From assembly GCF_014633365.1 (NCBI RefSeq), contig NC_068343.1:27373307-27437306 (forward strand): a stretch of 64,000 nucleotides of DNA, read 5' to 3'. This stretch comes from Diospyros lotus (lineage: Eukaryota > Streptophyta > Magnoliopsida > Ericales > Ebenaceae). The position numbers and the translations under genes are program-made. Below are positions 21,201 to 32,259 of this stretch, one piece after another (the first letter of the stretch is position 1; each line of letters opens with the position of its first letter). The notes under the pieces are model-generated. The model searched no databases. It was not told the origin of the DNA and worked only from the letters and a program-made list of their open reading frames with translations.

Positions 21201-23960
21201 CTAAGTATGCCCTCATGCATCTCAAATTCAGGTTTCTTAGGCTGGCTAACCTCATCTACCCATAGATGTATTCGCTTATCATCCACGTATGCCTCTCGTA
21301 TTTTGTTCATCAATTCTAGCTGAACTATCATGCCAGCAATAAGGATGGATGATTCCTTTGGTACTACACTCATCGTCAATTGACTAAAAGCCTTCAACAT
21401 TTGCCACTCACAAGCCATCAACCCGGTCATAGAAATAGGCATGTTCCTACTCAAAGCATTAGCCACCACATTGGCACGCCCCGCCCCGGGTGATATTGAA
21501 TGGTGCAGTTGTAGTCCTTGAGAAAATCCATTGACCGTCGCTACCTAAGGTTCAACTCTTTTTATGAAAACACATACTTCAGGCTTTTGTGGTCTGTGAA
21601 TACCTTAAAAGTTTAACCATACTAGTAGTACCTTCATAGCTTCAGAGCACATATCACGATTGCCAATTCCAAATCATGCGTTGGGTAGTTTACCTCGTGC
21701 CTTTTCAACTGTCGTGATCCATACACGATCACTCGGCCATGTTGCGCCAATACATAGCCCAGGCTATCTTTGAGGCATCCGTATACACAACGAATCCTCT
21801 CAGCCCATCTGACATAACTTAGGCTAGTGTTAAAGTTAGCATAGCCTTAAGTTCCTGAAAACTTTCCTTGCATCTGGTCATAGCTGAGTTTCATCTACAA
21901 GAGCTTAGTTAGGGGTGCGGCTAACTTTGAAAATCCTTCCACGAACCTTCGATAGTAACCTGCTAACCCTAAAAAGCTTTGTACCGTGATAGAGCGCATA
22001 TTTTCATATTATTTAGCCCTCATATTTAGTCTTTTTGCACGTTAGTTGTGTCATTTTATTTATCTTGATTTTTTTTTTATTTCATTTTATAGGAATTGGG
22101 CTTCACACTATTTTATTTTATTTTTGGCAGAAGAGAAACAAGGAGATTGGAGACAATGTGCTGACAGATTTGACCTTCTGTGCTTCTTTCAAATATTTGA
22201 CCAAGTTATAATCCCAGAAAGTGAATGATGTCTTCAGAGATATTGTATAGGACTTCTTGGGCTTTCTGGAATGGTATTTTTTGTCCAAATCCGAGTTCGT
22301 TTGGGCCTCAAAACATCACTTCAAAGTCGGGACCAGATAGCTGGGTTAAATTAGGAAAGCTACACAGACACTGATTCTTTAAAAGGCCATAACTTGGGCA
22401 TCCGATATCCAAATCAAGTGATTAAAAATACCAAATTAATCTAACCTTCCTGATCTACAATTATTATGAAGGGGCCAAATCCCAGAACGCACATTATCCT
22501 ATTCAAAATCAGCTGTGGAGTTTCGGTAACCTAGGGTTTCCTCTCTAAGCTCTATTTAAGCACATTAAGAGGCCATTAGGGATAATTCTTTTCGAACGTG
22601 AACAGTAGCCGATTTTCCTTTTTCTCCATTGTTCTTGTGAAGATGGAAGGCTAAGGATTTTGTAATCGGTTGCATGCCATACTCCTTACCTGGTTTGAAT
22701 CTTTAGACGTTTTTGTATATCTGTTTTCATCTTTAATCTTATGGTTTTATTTCTTTGCTTCTTATCAAGTGTGTATGGATTTTATGCGATCGTATGAATG
22801 CATGCATGATGCTTGGGCAGATTTGACTAATAGGCTCGATTGGGGTATTGGTTACAAGAAATAAAATAAACTTAGTGGGCGATTGTTCATGTCGGTTTCA
22901 GATCCGTGTGCTAAAAGAAATTGAAACTTGTATATTGATCAAGAAGATCTTCTGTGATTTTTATATTAGTTTCGATTTAGTCTTCAGCGATTGTCAAGCA
23001 TCTTTGTTTGATTTGGGGATTAAAGATAAATAGGTTCTTTATATGGTGGATGATGATACCCGGGTAGGGAGGAAAGGTTGCAACCGGTTGCATCTTGGTT
23101 TACTGTCTTCGTGTTTATTTTGTTTTCTATTTTTCACCAAACCCCCCCCCCCCCGTCTAGTCTTGTTTTGACAGATCAGTTTGAGGTTCGTTGGGAGACG
23201 AATTTGGGTTGCACCCTTGCTGCAAATCAAAATCATTATTCATCTAATCTATCGGTGTTCGACAGCCCGACCATACCGCAGTTACATTGGTCGGCCACTT
23301 CCATCCTTTAACAGCTTCGATCTTGGTTGGATCTATCGAAATCCCTTCGATTGATATCACATGACCCAAGAACGCAACTTGAGATAGCCAAAACTCACAC
23401 TTCGAGAACTTAACATATAAACATGAGCCAAGGGTTCATTTGTTAATCCAAACGGCATCACAAAATACTCAAAATGGTCGTACCTCAACCGAAATGCCGT
23501 CTTTGGGATATCTTCTGACTTAATTCTCAACTGATAGTATCCAGATCTCAAATTGATCTTTGAGAATACTTTTGCTCCTCGCAGTTGATCAAACAACTCA
23601 TTTATCCTTGGAAGTGGATACTTATTCTTTACTGTGACCTTATTCCGCTAACGGTAGTCAATACATATCCTTAGGTTGTCATCCTTTTTTTTTACAAATA
23701 GTACTGGCACACCCCATGGCGACGTTCTTGGCCTAATGAACCCTTTATCGATTAGTTCTTACAGTTGACTCTTGAATTCCTTAATCTCCGTCGGAGCCAT
23801 CCGGTATGGTGGAATTGATATTGGTTGGGTCCCTGGCACTAGCTCAATCAAGAACTTAATTTCTCGAGACGACGGTAGTCCTAACAATTCTTTTGGAAAC
23901 CTCTCCTGATATTCTTTGACCACTCGCATCTCATTGAGCATCGGTACCTCTTAACTTTCC
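21201..23960 (-). pseudogene. Reverse transcriptase-RNase H remains of element B, split by solo LTR E
   Basis: RT blocks lie at 23759-23941 (PPYRMAPTEIKEFKSQL) and 23357-23596 ([24 protein letters not shown]). The RT thumb region follows across the solo LTR insertion, and RNase H traces end at 21155-21469 (MVANALSRNM). The part of RT holding the YxDD motif is degraded. Stops are frequent, so no function is expected. Confidence 0.85.
21987..23273. mobile_element. Solo LTR E (1,287 bp), duplication TACCG
   Basis: It begins TGATAGAGCG and ends CCCGACCA, with TACCG on each side (21982-21986 and 23274-23278). It lies inside the RT coding remains of B, between the segment before the LGLAGYYRRF-type motif and that motif itself. 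The reading frame is continuous across the gap if the element and one duplication are disregarded. It contains a C13 run at 23142-23154. No PBS, PPT or ORF of note. Confidence 0.9.
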
Positions 23961-25620
23961 ATCTGGGTATAGGCTATATATCCATGAGCTCCCTAGTTTA
24001 TTAACTTCATTGCCTTTACGACCGAAATCATTCTTCTGACCTTAGGGTCACCTTGCCCCTGAAACTTAACCTATCCTCCTTCAGGTTTCCTTATGGTCAT
24101 TATTTTTTTTCGACAGCCTATTTTAGCATCATATTTGGACAGGAAATCCATCCCTAAGATTATGTCAAAATTGTATACTTCCAGCAAAATTAGATCGACC
24201 TTAAATCAAACATTACTTGCACTAATTTCGCATTCTTGTATTATATCCGAGGACTTCACACTTTTACCCATGGGTGTTAAAATCATCATCGAAAGTTCAA
24301 TAGGTTTTATCTCTACTCCCAAACTCCCAGCCAATGCATGAGACATGAATGAATGCCTTTCTCTAGGGTCTATCAATACATGCACAGTTGTTTCCGATAT
24401 AAAGAGCATACCTTGAACAATTATTGGATCTGCCCCCACATCTTCCTTTGTTATGTTGTAGACGCGTCCCTGATGAATCCCAAAAACTCTCCTGATTTTT
24501 GGCTGGCCCATCTACTTGCTCGATCCTTAGCCTCTTTGGATAATTCCTTACGTAGTATCCTAGCTGCTCACACTGAAGCACACAACCTTCATCGGGCCTT
24601 TCATTGGAGGTGTTTCTTTTCCTTTGGGATAATTTCTCTTTATGTGCACTTTTCTCCGTATAAATAACAACTAGACTTCCTAGCCAAGCATTTTCTTCCC
24701 AGATGGCTCTTCTTGCATTTGGGGCATTGTTTGCTACCTTGGGAATTCTTACTTCCCCATTTTAGCTCTGTGCTTCCCTTCGTCTCTTCAGACTTTATCA
24801 ACTTCACCCTCAGAAGGTTTCTCTCTTTTGTCAAAGCCCTACTCAAGGCTTTCTCATACGAGTCAACAGACCAAGTACTTAAGGCTTGCTGCAGTTCTAC
24901 TCGAAGTGCTGACAAGAACTTTTGTGCCTTTTGCCATTTGTCTGTGTCGTACATTGGTACGTATTTGATGAGTTGGGTAAATTTTATGTCGTACTAGGTC
25001 ATTGACATCTCCCCAGTCTATTTCAAGTTCATAAACTCCAAATTATTTTCTTGGCTCCAGCTCATAGGGAAATACTTGGCGTCGAAGGCTTGCTTGAATG
25101 CCTCCCAGGTTATTACCATTATTAGAGCCTCGCTGGATTTCAACCCTTGCTTTGAGCGGGATCGTTACAGAGCTCGTTCTGTCATCTGCCACCATCTCCT
25201 AGCTACTTCTTCTAACATGAAGGTGTCACAGTTTACCTTATCTTGGTCCTCGTATTGCAAGTGTCGAAGCAACTTCTCCGTTTGCTTTAACTAGTACTCA
25301 GCCATGCTGGGGTCATCACTAGATCTTCCTTTGAATGTAGGCAGCCGCTGCTTCTGATACTATTCTAGCACATTATTGGTGTGCCTAGCTAGTTCTCCCT
25401 TAGTCACATAGGTTAGGAGATTTTCCATGACCCTTTCTATTCGATCCAATCGTCCTTCGGGGACTACAGACTCCGTTTCTTATTCCCCACTCCTGGTGCT
25501 ATAACTACCAATGTGGGTGTAGTAGCAGTTCCCGCTATCTCTGACATCCTTCATTTCTCGATTGGGGGTGACAAGAGTCCCGTTCCTTTGCCGCCTCGTA
25601 TTCACCACTGAAAGAAATGA
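23961..25620 (-). pseudogene. Gag-protease remains of element B
   Basis: On the minus strand, gag core blocks occur within about 25000-25560. Positions 24640-24954 continue gag with a CPKCKKSHLGRKC zinc knuckle. Positions 24206-24511 carry an aspartic-protease remnant (VHVLIDPRERHSFMSHALA) in which the active-site triad reads DPR instead of DSG or DTG. A second, eroded CCHC-like block is at 24363-24581. Multiple stops and frame changes. Confidence 0.82.
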
Positions 25621-26386
25621 CAACATCTCATTCCATCAGAATTTCATTTTCAAAAAGAGGATTTCATTTCTTCATATCCTTGAGTCTGACATACGACATT
25701 AGGTAAGGAAACAAAACAACAAAACACACAACCGACACACCACTAAGTGAAAAAGTCGTATGGGACTTCTTTTATGGACTGACTGACTTCCAAATCCAAG
25801 CATCATCGTTCGACGCATCATCTCTAGACTCGACCTTTGGTCTATTAAAGTCATTGACTACTGTGGCCCCATCTTTCTCATCATCTGAGCTAAAGTTGTT
25901 GATGCCCATCTCATTAGCCCTGGTTACCTCGTCGGTGTCCCATTCCCCATCTGAGTCTAAATTTTCTTCACCTTCTAATATAACCTCTTCGTAAATGATG
26001 GCGATATGATTTCGAAATTACTAACAGTAGAGATATAAGGACACGTGATTGCCTTCACGGCGGATCCCTTCAGCTAGGGCTCTCCAGTCGCCTTCCAAGT
26101 GATTGATCAGGAACTCCACCTAGGCATGTATTAGGCTTGGTCATACGTAACTACCAGGCAACATGTCCCTTAAGATACCCTTGAGAACATCTAGGCGGCC
26201 AAAGATGTCTTCCGCTGCCAGTTTTCTAATGACCCATTGATTTGTCCAATGAGTCACCCAAAATTATTCGAGGTAGTCTCCTTCCATTCTGACATTTCAT
26301 CAATAAATCGGACTTCTTAACCTAGTTATCTAAACGTCGAGTTCATAGATCCCTAATGATCTTTCCTAAATCTCCAAATAAAGTTT
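25621..26386 (-). other. 5' leader of element B
   Basis: The stretch between the gag remains and the PBS has no coding signal that I can follow. It is typical of the long leaders of Tekay-type elements. Confidence 0.5.
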
Positions 26387-26398
26387 GCTCTGATACCA
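26387..26398 (-). other. Primer-binding site of element B (tRNA-Met)
   Basis: TGGTATCAGAGC on the minus strand, two bases from the LTR end TGTAACGCCC at 26401. Confidence 0.9.
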
Positions 26399-26817
26399 AC
26401 TGTAACGCCCCGTCTCTTCAGGGTATTGTATTTATTATATACTAGGATTTTTTTTTTACATATACAAATCATGCTAAAATCCTCAACATATCATATAAGA
26501 ATAACACTTCCAAAATAGAACGAAGGAAATGAAATACTTAAACATAAGCAGAAGCAAGATCAGAACCTTAAGAAGCCTAAAAAATCATAATGTACATAAG
26601 TTCATACATATTGTTCGCCCAACATAATAATACAATAATAGTTAAAACCATACGACAACGGCTATAAACTTAATACGAAATCATTTGACTAACTATTCCT
26701 GGCCCTGCCACAGGGCCCACAAAACCTCCATTATACTTATGCCTCAATTACTCATTTGCTCTTTCGCCCACTAGTCTCGCTTGGAACGTAGAATATTGTA
26801 GGGACAAATGTCCAATA

Positions 26818-26837
26818 TTAAAAGATGAATCTTCTAA
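26818..26837 (-). other. Stem-loop 1 module in LTR B
   Basis: On the minus strand, TTAGAAGAT, loop TC, ATCTTTTAA makes a 9-bp stem with one wobble pair. The companion palindrome 40-50 bp away (near 26781-26803) is eroded in this copy. Confidence 0.5.
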
Positions 26838-28711
26838 GAGAGGGTTAAAATAATCATGAATGAATGATGCATGGACATAAACAAATATATGCCCTAGTGT
26901 AACTTCCCTGGTCCATCAGCTAGGCACGGAACCTTAGGCAGTAATCATGACCTGCTTATGGGGTACGCCTAATGTTGTTCTATCAATTTTTCTTGGGGAA
27001 TTCTGGCTACACTATCAGGGCGACATCCCATCCCGACATAAGTATCGACATGCCAATAATATCATGCCAAATAAGATATCATGAATAACGATGCAACAAT
27101 ACATGTATAGATATGACAAAATACTCATATAACTTAGCCACTTTCGTGACTATCATGCTCAACATAGGCAATCATATCATATATATAAGCTTTTTGGAGA
27201 AACCACTCACTTTTTTTTTTCATAAAGTTCATAACACCTCGAAACACATGCATCGCCTTGATTTTAGTGCCAAACTTCAAAATTTGCACAAATCATGTCA
27301 CCTTGAGCCCAAAGCACCCTATCCTTTATATTTATTCAAATAATCATTAAAACCCATTTTTTATAATTTTCTTTCATTTTTTTCTATTTTTCTTCTCCAA
27401 TATTCCAAAATAAATATCTACTCAAATATTTTTCAAATATTTTTGCACCAAAATTCCTAAAATATTTTTCTAAGAATTTTAAAAAAAATTCAAAAAATAC
27501 CTGGGCTAGCACGCCCTGCCCGCTTGTGCTGCGCGTGAAACTAAGAGTGAGACTAGCACGTGAACTTCACGCATCGGTTGTCTTCTTCGACGCTGGTACA
27601 CCGACGATGCTAGAATTTGATGCCATTTTTCTCTACTCCTTCAGTCTATCCTAATGCTGGGTTCGGATGCTCGAAAGGATGACCAAAAGCACCCCAACCG
27701 ATCAATTACAGGTTCAACCAAATCGCCCACCTAGGTTTCTTGTGACGCTTTGATTCTCACTTCCCACTACATGAAAGCTCTCCAAAACTTCTAGAAACAC
27801 TCTACCACTCTCAAGGATTAAAAACCCCTTATCCTTGCTACTCGATTTTCCCTCTAGCATGCTCGATTTCAAGCTTCCAACTTGAAAAATTTTGGCCACT
27901 TCGATCTCCTTTTATACTCAAAACCCACCCTCTAAATGTATAATCTTGTTTAATCCAAGGCCACTAATGCACCCAGTTGCCCTAGGTCGATCCAAGACCT
28001 CGAAGAGAGAGCCCTCAAAAATCCCATTATAGTGACCTAAAATTTCGGCCACTCTTGATCAAAATTTCGGCCGTGATTGCCGTTGACATGGCCTTTTATC
28101 GGCCAAGAAATAGTCAAGGCCTTGCTTCGAGGCCCCCCATCCACTTCCTTGGGTCTCCCATGGCCGAATTCAATGATGGGATAAGTGTAGTCGGCCATGG
28201 TTGTAACACCCTGCCTTACACAGGCACATCACTATAAGGGAATTCCCAAAAATATTTTTTTTTCCAAGTTCATCACGCGTGGTGCATCAAGAACAATCGT
28301 TACATGCTTTAAGAACCTAACACACACGACGATCCAACATACAACCTTCACATGCACACCAAGGCCAACACTCACGGTGATTCCAAGAACAATCTTCACA
28401 TGCACACAAGATCTCGAAAACCCCAGTCTTGCTCATTTAACTAACAAGATCAATAATCTTAAACTAAATGAGTCATAATATTACACAACGGATATTAGAA
28501 CACCAAAATACCGTGGCCTACCACGAGGTTCATACATGTGCTGTCATGTGATACGTATTACAACGTTACAAAATGATAACAACACTATCATGTGATCGTT
28601 CATACATATATCAAAATAAGTGCTACTGCTTCAAAATGATACAACAACTATCACACTAAACACCGTTGGCCCTTAACTAGCCACGTCCTCGCCCTCGTAA
28701 CAGTCCCTGGT

Positions 28712-28764
28712 TGGAACGTTGAATGTTCCAGGGGCATAACCCAGATTAGATGATAAAACATCTA
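28712..28764 (-). other. Paired stem-loop module in LTR C2
   Basis: Stem-loop 2 is TGGAAC, loop GTTGAAT, GTTCCA (28712-28730). Stem-loop 1 is TAGATG, loop ATAAAA, CATCTA (28747-28764). Both stems are perfect. Confidence 0.7.
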
Positions 28765-29867
28765 TGTGATGGCATGATACAACTTACTGAATGCATGAAT
28801 AACACACGAGCATGGCATATACAGACAACGATAACATGCAACACGTCTAACTTGAGAAATCTCCCTGGTATACTCAACCTCCCATGGAAAATCGTTCCAC
28901 ACCATTGGGATTGACCTTATCGCGACATATTTAATCCCTGGATGCCCTTCCACGTCACCCGATCACCGGGATTAACCTTGCCCCACTCTTAATAAGACCC
29001 CATCCCGTTCCCCATGAACATAACAATGACACAAAATCAACACCTTGATGATATGAAAACCACATGCCATGCACCGACTCTTTCATAAGAAAAATAGTTG
29101 ATGCAATATTCCATATGTTCAATATGCATACAATGCCACAAATACATAAGTAAAATCCCTACATGAATCATCCCAAGTTCTGGAGGGTATAACTGATCGC
29201 TGGAACTGGTCCAAACACACGTAACCTAAGCTCGGGAAGGTAGAACCGCTCACCTGAACCCACTACATGATATTTTACTCTTGTGTTTAGTTTTGATGAT
29301 GAAAAATTTCAAATGTATTTTTTTTTTTCTCAATCAAAGCATATGGTTTGGAAACAAAAATCAATTTCAAAGTGCTTTGATCTATGATCTTTTATATTAT
29401 TTGGAGATTAGCATAAACAAGTTTTAAGATCTAAAAAGAATCTCCTTGAAATCGTTGGTCAAAACAATTCTAAGGCAAAAGACCAACTAGAACATGTTTT
29501 TGAAAGTGTGTTCATTTTAGAAAACTATCTCTTGGTATTTTGATATCTAATATCTCTTAGAAATGAAATGGTTTTGATAAATGTCTATATGAACGGTTTT
29601 TGATAAATGACTATATGAAAATCAATTTCTACTATGTGGATTATATGAATGAGAAAATGAATTTTTAGTATATAAGCTTTGAAGCAAGATATGAAAACTT
29701 ATAAAAGAAATATTGAGTATGGTTGAGAGTGATTTGAAAAACTTGCTTGTTGAGAGTGATTTGTTTCAAAATATACTTTTGATAATCTCAACTTGCTTTA
29801 AAGATAATCAAAATGAGTTTTTAAAGAATCGAATAAGGATGTTTTAAAAATTCAAGATTTTCTATAG

Positions 29868-30230
29868 AATAGTCGACTATCAGGATCATTCTGTTGACTA
29901 TGCTTCAAAATAGTTGACTATTTTTGATGTTCTGTCGACTATTTAAGCATCTGTCGACTATTTTAGCATCTGTCGACTATCGAGTAAAAATAGTCGACTA
30001 TGCCTTTTGATCTGTCGACTATTTTTGTTCATGAAATTCAAAAATTTCTTCATATCTCAGCATCTGTCGACTATTGGAATGTGTTTGTCGACTATTGAAA
30101 TTTTGTGTTATAAAATAGTCGACTATTCGTTTTGTCTGTCGACTATTTCTTGCTTTAGTTGTAAAAATAGTCAACTATATATTTCTTCTGTCGACTATTT
30201 CTTTTTGCAGAAAGTTCCAACGACTATTTT
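29868..30230 (+). repeat. Cluster of GTCGACTAT palindromic motifs in 5' LTR of D
   Basis: About fifteen copies of GTCGACTAT or a one-base variant occur in 360 bp. Two contexts alternate: AAATAGTCGACTAT, a 12-bp palindrome, and TCTGTCGACTATT. The same cluster lies at 36732-37092 in the 3' LTR. Confidence 0.9.
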
Positions 30231-30505
30231 TTCAAATCCCAACGGCTCCAAACGGCTATATTTCTCTTCAACTTCGTGGGACACTTATATATACATGTCA
30301 TAGATGATCAAGAGAAGGCTAATGGATGGGAATGAAATTATTTGAGCTTACTGTTATTCTCATTTGTATTTAAAATCGTCTGTGCTTTAATTTTCTCTCT
30401 TCAAGGCTTCGATCTGCACTTGTAATTATTTACTTCAAGCCTTGTATCATTTTTGAGAGATCATTGTAACTAAGAGTTGTACTCTTAGATTCTTTATTCG
30501 ATTGT

Positions 30506-30694
30506 TTGTATTTTTCCTAGCAATAGCTAGAGGGCCCATTAAATTGGGAGGTTGTATTTTTCCTAGCAGTAGCTAGAGGGCCCATTAAATTGGGAGGTTG
30601 TATTTTTCCTAGCAGTAGCTAGAGGGCCCATTAAATTGGGAGGTTGTATTTCCTAGCTTGTGTAGCTAGAGGGCCTACTTGTGTAAGTAGGAGG
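30506..30694 (+). repeat. 46-bp tandem repeat in LTR of D
   Basis: Units start at 30506, 30552, 30598 and 30644. The first three differ by one base; the fourth is variant. Each contains CTAGC...GCTAG and GGGCCC. The matching part of the 3' LTR is deleted. Confidence 0.88.
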
Positions 30695-30945
30695 TTTTAG
30701 TGAATTGGCTTAAAATCCTTAGTGGGAGCTAAGGTAGTGGATTAGGCTTGGTTTAAGCCGAACCACTATAAATCCTTTGTGTCCTTTATTCTTCTTGCTT
30801 TACATTTATCATCTCATATGGTTTTTGTTTTAAGTCACTAAAACCTCAATTGGGTCAAAAAGTTTTCAAGTTTCTACCAAGCTTTTAATTATACCAATTC
30901 ACCCCCCCTCTTGGTGTGTGCCATAGCATCTCCCGTTCTAACAAT

Positions 30946-30958
30946 TGGTACCAGAGCC
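30946..30958 (+). other. Primer-binding site of element D (tRNA-Met)
   Basis: TGGTACCAGAGCC begins two bases after the LTR end. It differs by one base from the standard TGGTATCAGAGCC. Confidence 0.9.
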
Positions 30959-30999
30959 TAACTCCCTGTTTCAAGGTTTAACAACCTAAGGAGAGATCC

Positions 31000-32259
31000 A
31001 TGGCTCTTAAGGAAGGTTATCCTACTAATGTGGCACCGTATTTTGATGGCTCTTATTATGATTTTTGGAGAAAAATAATTTGTATTTTCATGACATCCAT
31101 CGACTGTTATTTGTGGCATATTGTGGAAAATGGTTTTGTTTTAAAACCAAAGATGGAATGGGATGATCGTGATAAAATGAATTTTTCTTTAAATATTAGA
31201 GCTATGCATATTTTACAGCATGCCCTAAGTGATGATATTTATGTTAAAGTTTCTAAATGCTCCAATGCTAAAGATATTCTAAACACTCTTGATTCATTAT
31301 ATCTTTCTAACAAATGTTGTGAGAATGTTGATGAAAGTATACAGATTGAAAATCCTTTAAACCATCAACAAATAGAGGAGAAAGAAAGCTCCCACGTCTC
31401 TAGTGATAAAAGCTCAAACGTGTGCTTCATGGTAAATGAAGAAGAGGAGGTAACCTCTACTTCTACTCTTGTTATTGATATTGAAAATGATCATGAATCT
31501 AGTTCTTTGAATAATAAAAATGATGATCATGATACTTTTTCAAATGAAGAGTTGTTAAATGCTTTTAATGATTTACATGCCAACTTTGAAAAACTATGTT
31601 TGAAAAACAAAACTCTTCAAGATCAATTAGACTTGTTGTCAAATGAATTGGAAGCTTTAAAATCTAAAAATGAATATTTGCTTGCTTCCAATAATGAACT
31701 ATCAGTGAAAAATGATTTGAATGAAAATCAATTGAAATCTCCTAATGTTCCTTTAAATGAGAAACCTATTTCAAATAGGAAGATTTCAAATTCTTGTGAT
31801 CATGTTAAAGGTGTTAAAAACTTTCATAATCAAAGAGCAAATTTCAAAAGCTCATCTATACACACCTTTCATGATATTAAATGTTTTCATTGTAACAAGT
31901 TAGGCCACATTGTATCTAGTTGTCCTTTTAGGAGGAAATCATCTAGTGGTCCTAAAATGAAATGGATTCCTAAGGGAACTAAAGTATCTAATACTTCCTA
32001 TATTAAACCCCAAGAATCCAAGTATGTTTTGAAACCTAAAAATGATCATTTTAAGAGGAATGTGCATAAGGATAAAAGGAAAATGAATTTCAAACGAAAA
32101 CCCTTTGCTACACATCCTAGTCATTGGTATCATTTTGAACATAAAGGTTTCATAACAAAATATCCACATAAGCTAAAACAAGTTTGGGTTCCTAAGGAGG
32201 AGCTCTATCCTAACATGGGTGAACCCAAGGTGGTTTGGGCACCAAAAGCTTGTGGATAG
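31000..32259 (+). CDS. gag: Gag of element D, internally shortened (419 aa)
   Basis: The ATG lies in good context 41 bp after the PBS and the frame is open for 419 codons. The N-terminus has the copia gag signature (YFDGSYYDFWRKIICIFM, SIDCYLWHIV, KMNFSLNIRAMHIL). A coiled-coil-like stretch is at about 190-240 (LCLKNKTLQDQLDLLSNEL). A CCHC zinc knuckle (CFHCNKLGHIVSSC) lies near residue 294. The central block that usually follows the RNA-binding core in Sirevirus gag appears missing after residue about 108, without loss of frame. No protease follows in frame. Gag coats the RNA inside virus-like particles. Confidence 0.85.
   Translation: MALKEGYPTNVAPYFDGSYYDFWRKIICIFMTSIDCYLWHIVENGFVLKPKMEWDDRDKMNFSLNIRAMHILQHALSDDIYVKVSKCSNAKDILNTLDSLYLSNKCCENVDESIQIENPLNHQQIEEKESSHVSSDKSSNVCFMVNEEEEVTSTSTLVIDIENDHESSSLNNKNDDHDTFSNEELLNAFNDLHANFEKLCLKNKTLQDQLDLLSNELEALKSKNEYLLASNNELSVKNDLNENQLKSPNVPLNEKPISNRKISNSCDHVKGVKNFHNQRANFKSSSIHTFHDIKCFHCNKLGHIVSSCPFRRKSSSGPKMKWIPKGTKVSNTSYIKPQESKYVLKPKNDHFKRNVHKDKRKMNFKRKPFATHPSHWYHFEHKGFITKYPHKLKQVWVPKEELYPNMGEPKVVWAPKACG

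Larger units (their letters stand above)
29268..30943 (+). repeat. 5' LTR of element D (1,676 bp)
   Basis: Starts TGATATTTTAC and ends TTCTAACA just before the PBS. It contains the GTCGAC palindrome cluster (29868-30230) and a 46-bp tandem repeat (30506-30694). Confidence 0.92.

Noticed and set aside
29868..30230. A CRISPR-like array (regularly recurring GTCGACTAT)
   Set aside because: Spacing is irregular, repeats are too short, spacers are not unique and the sequence is in a plant LTR.
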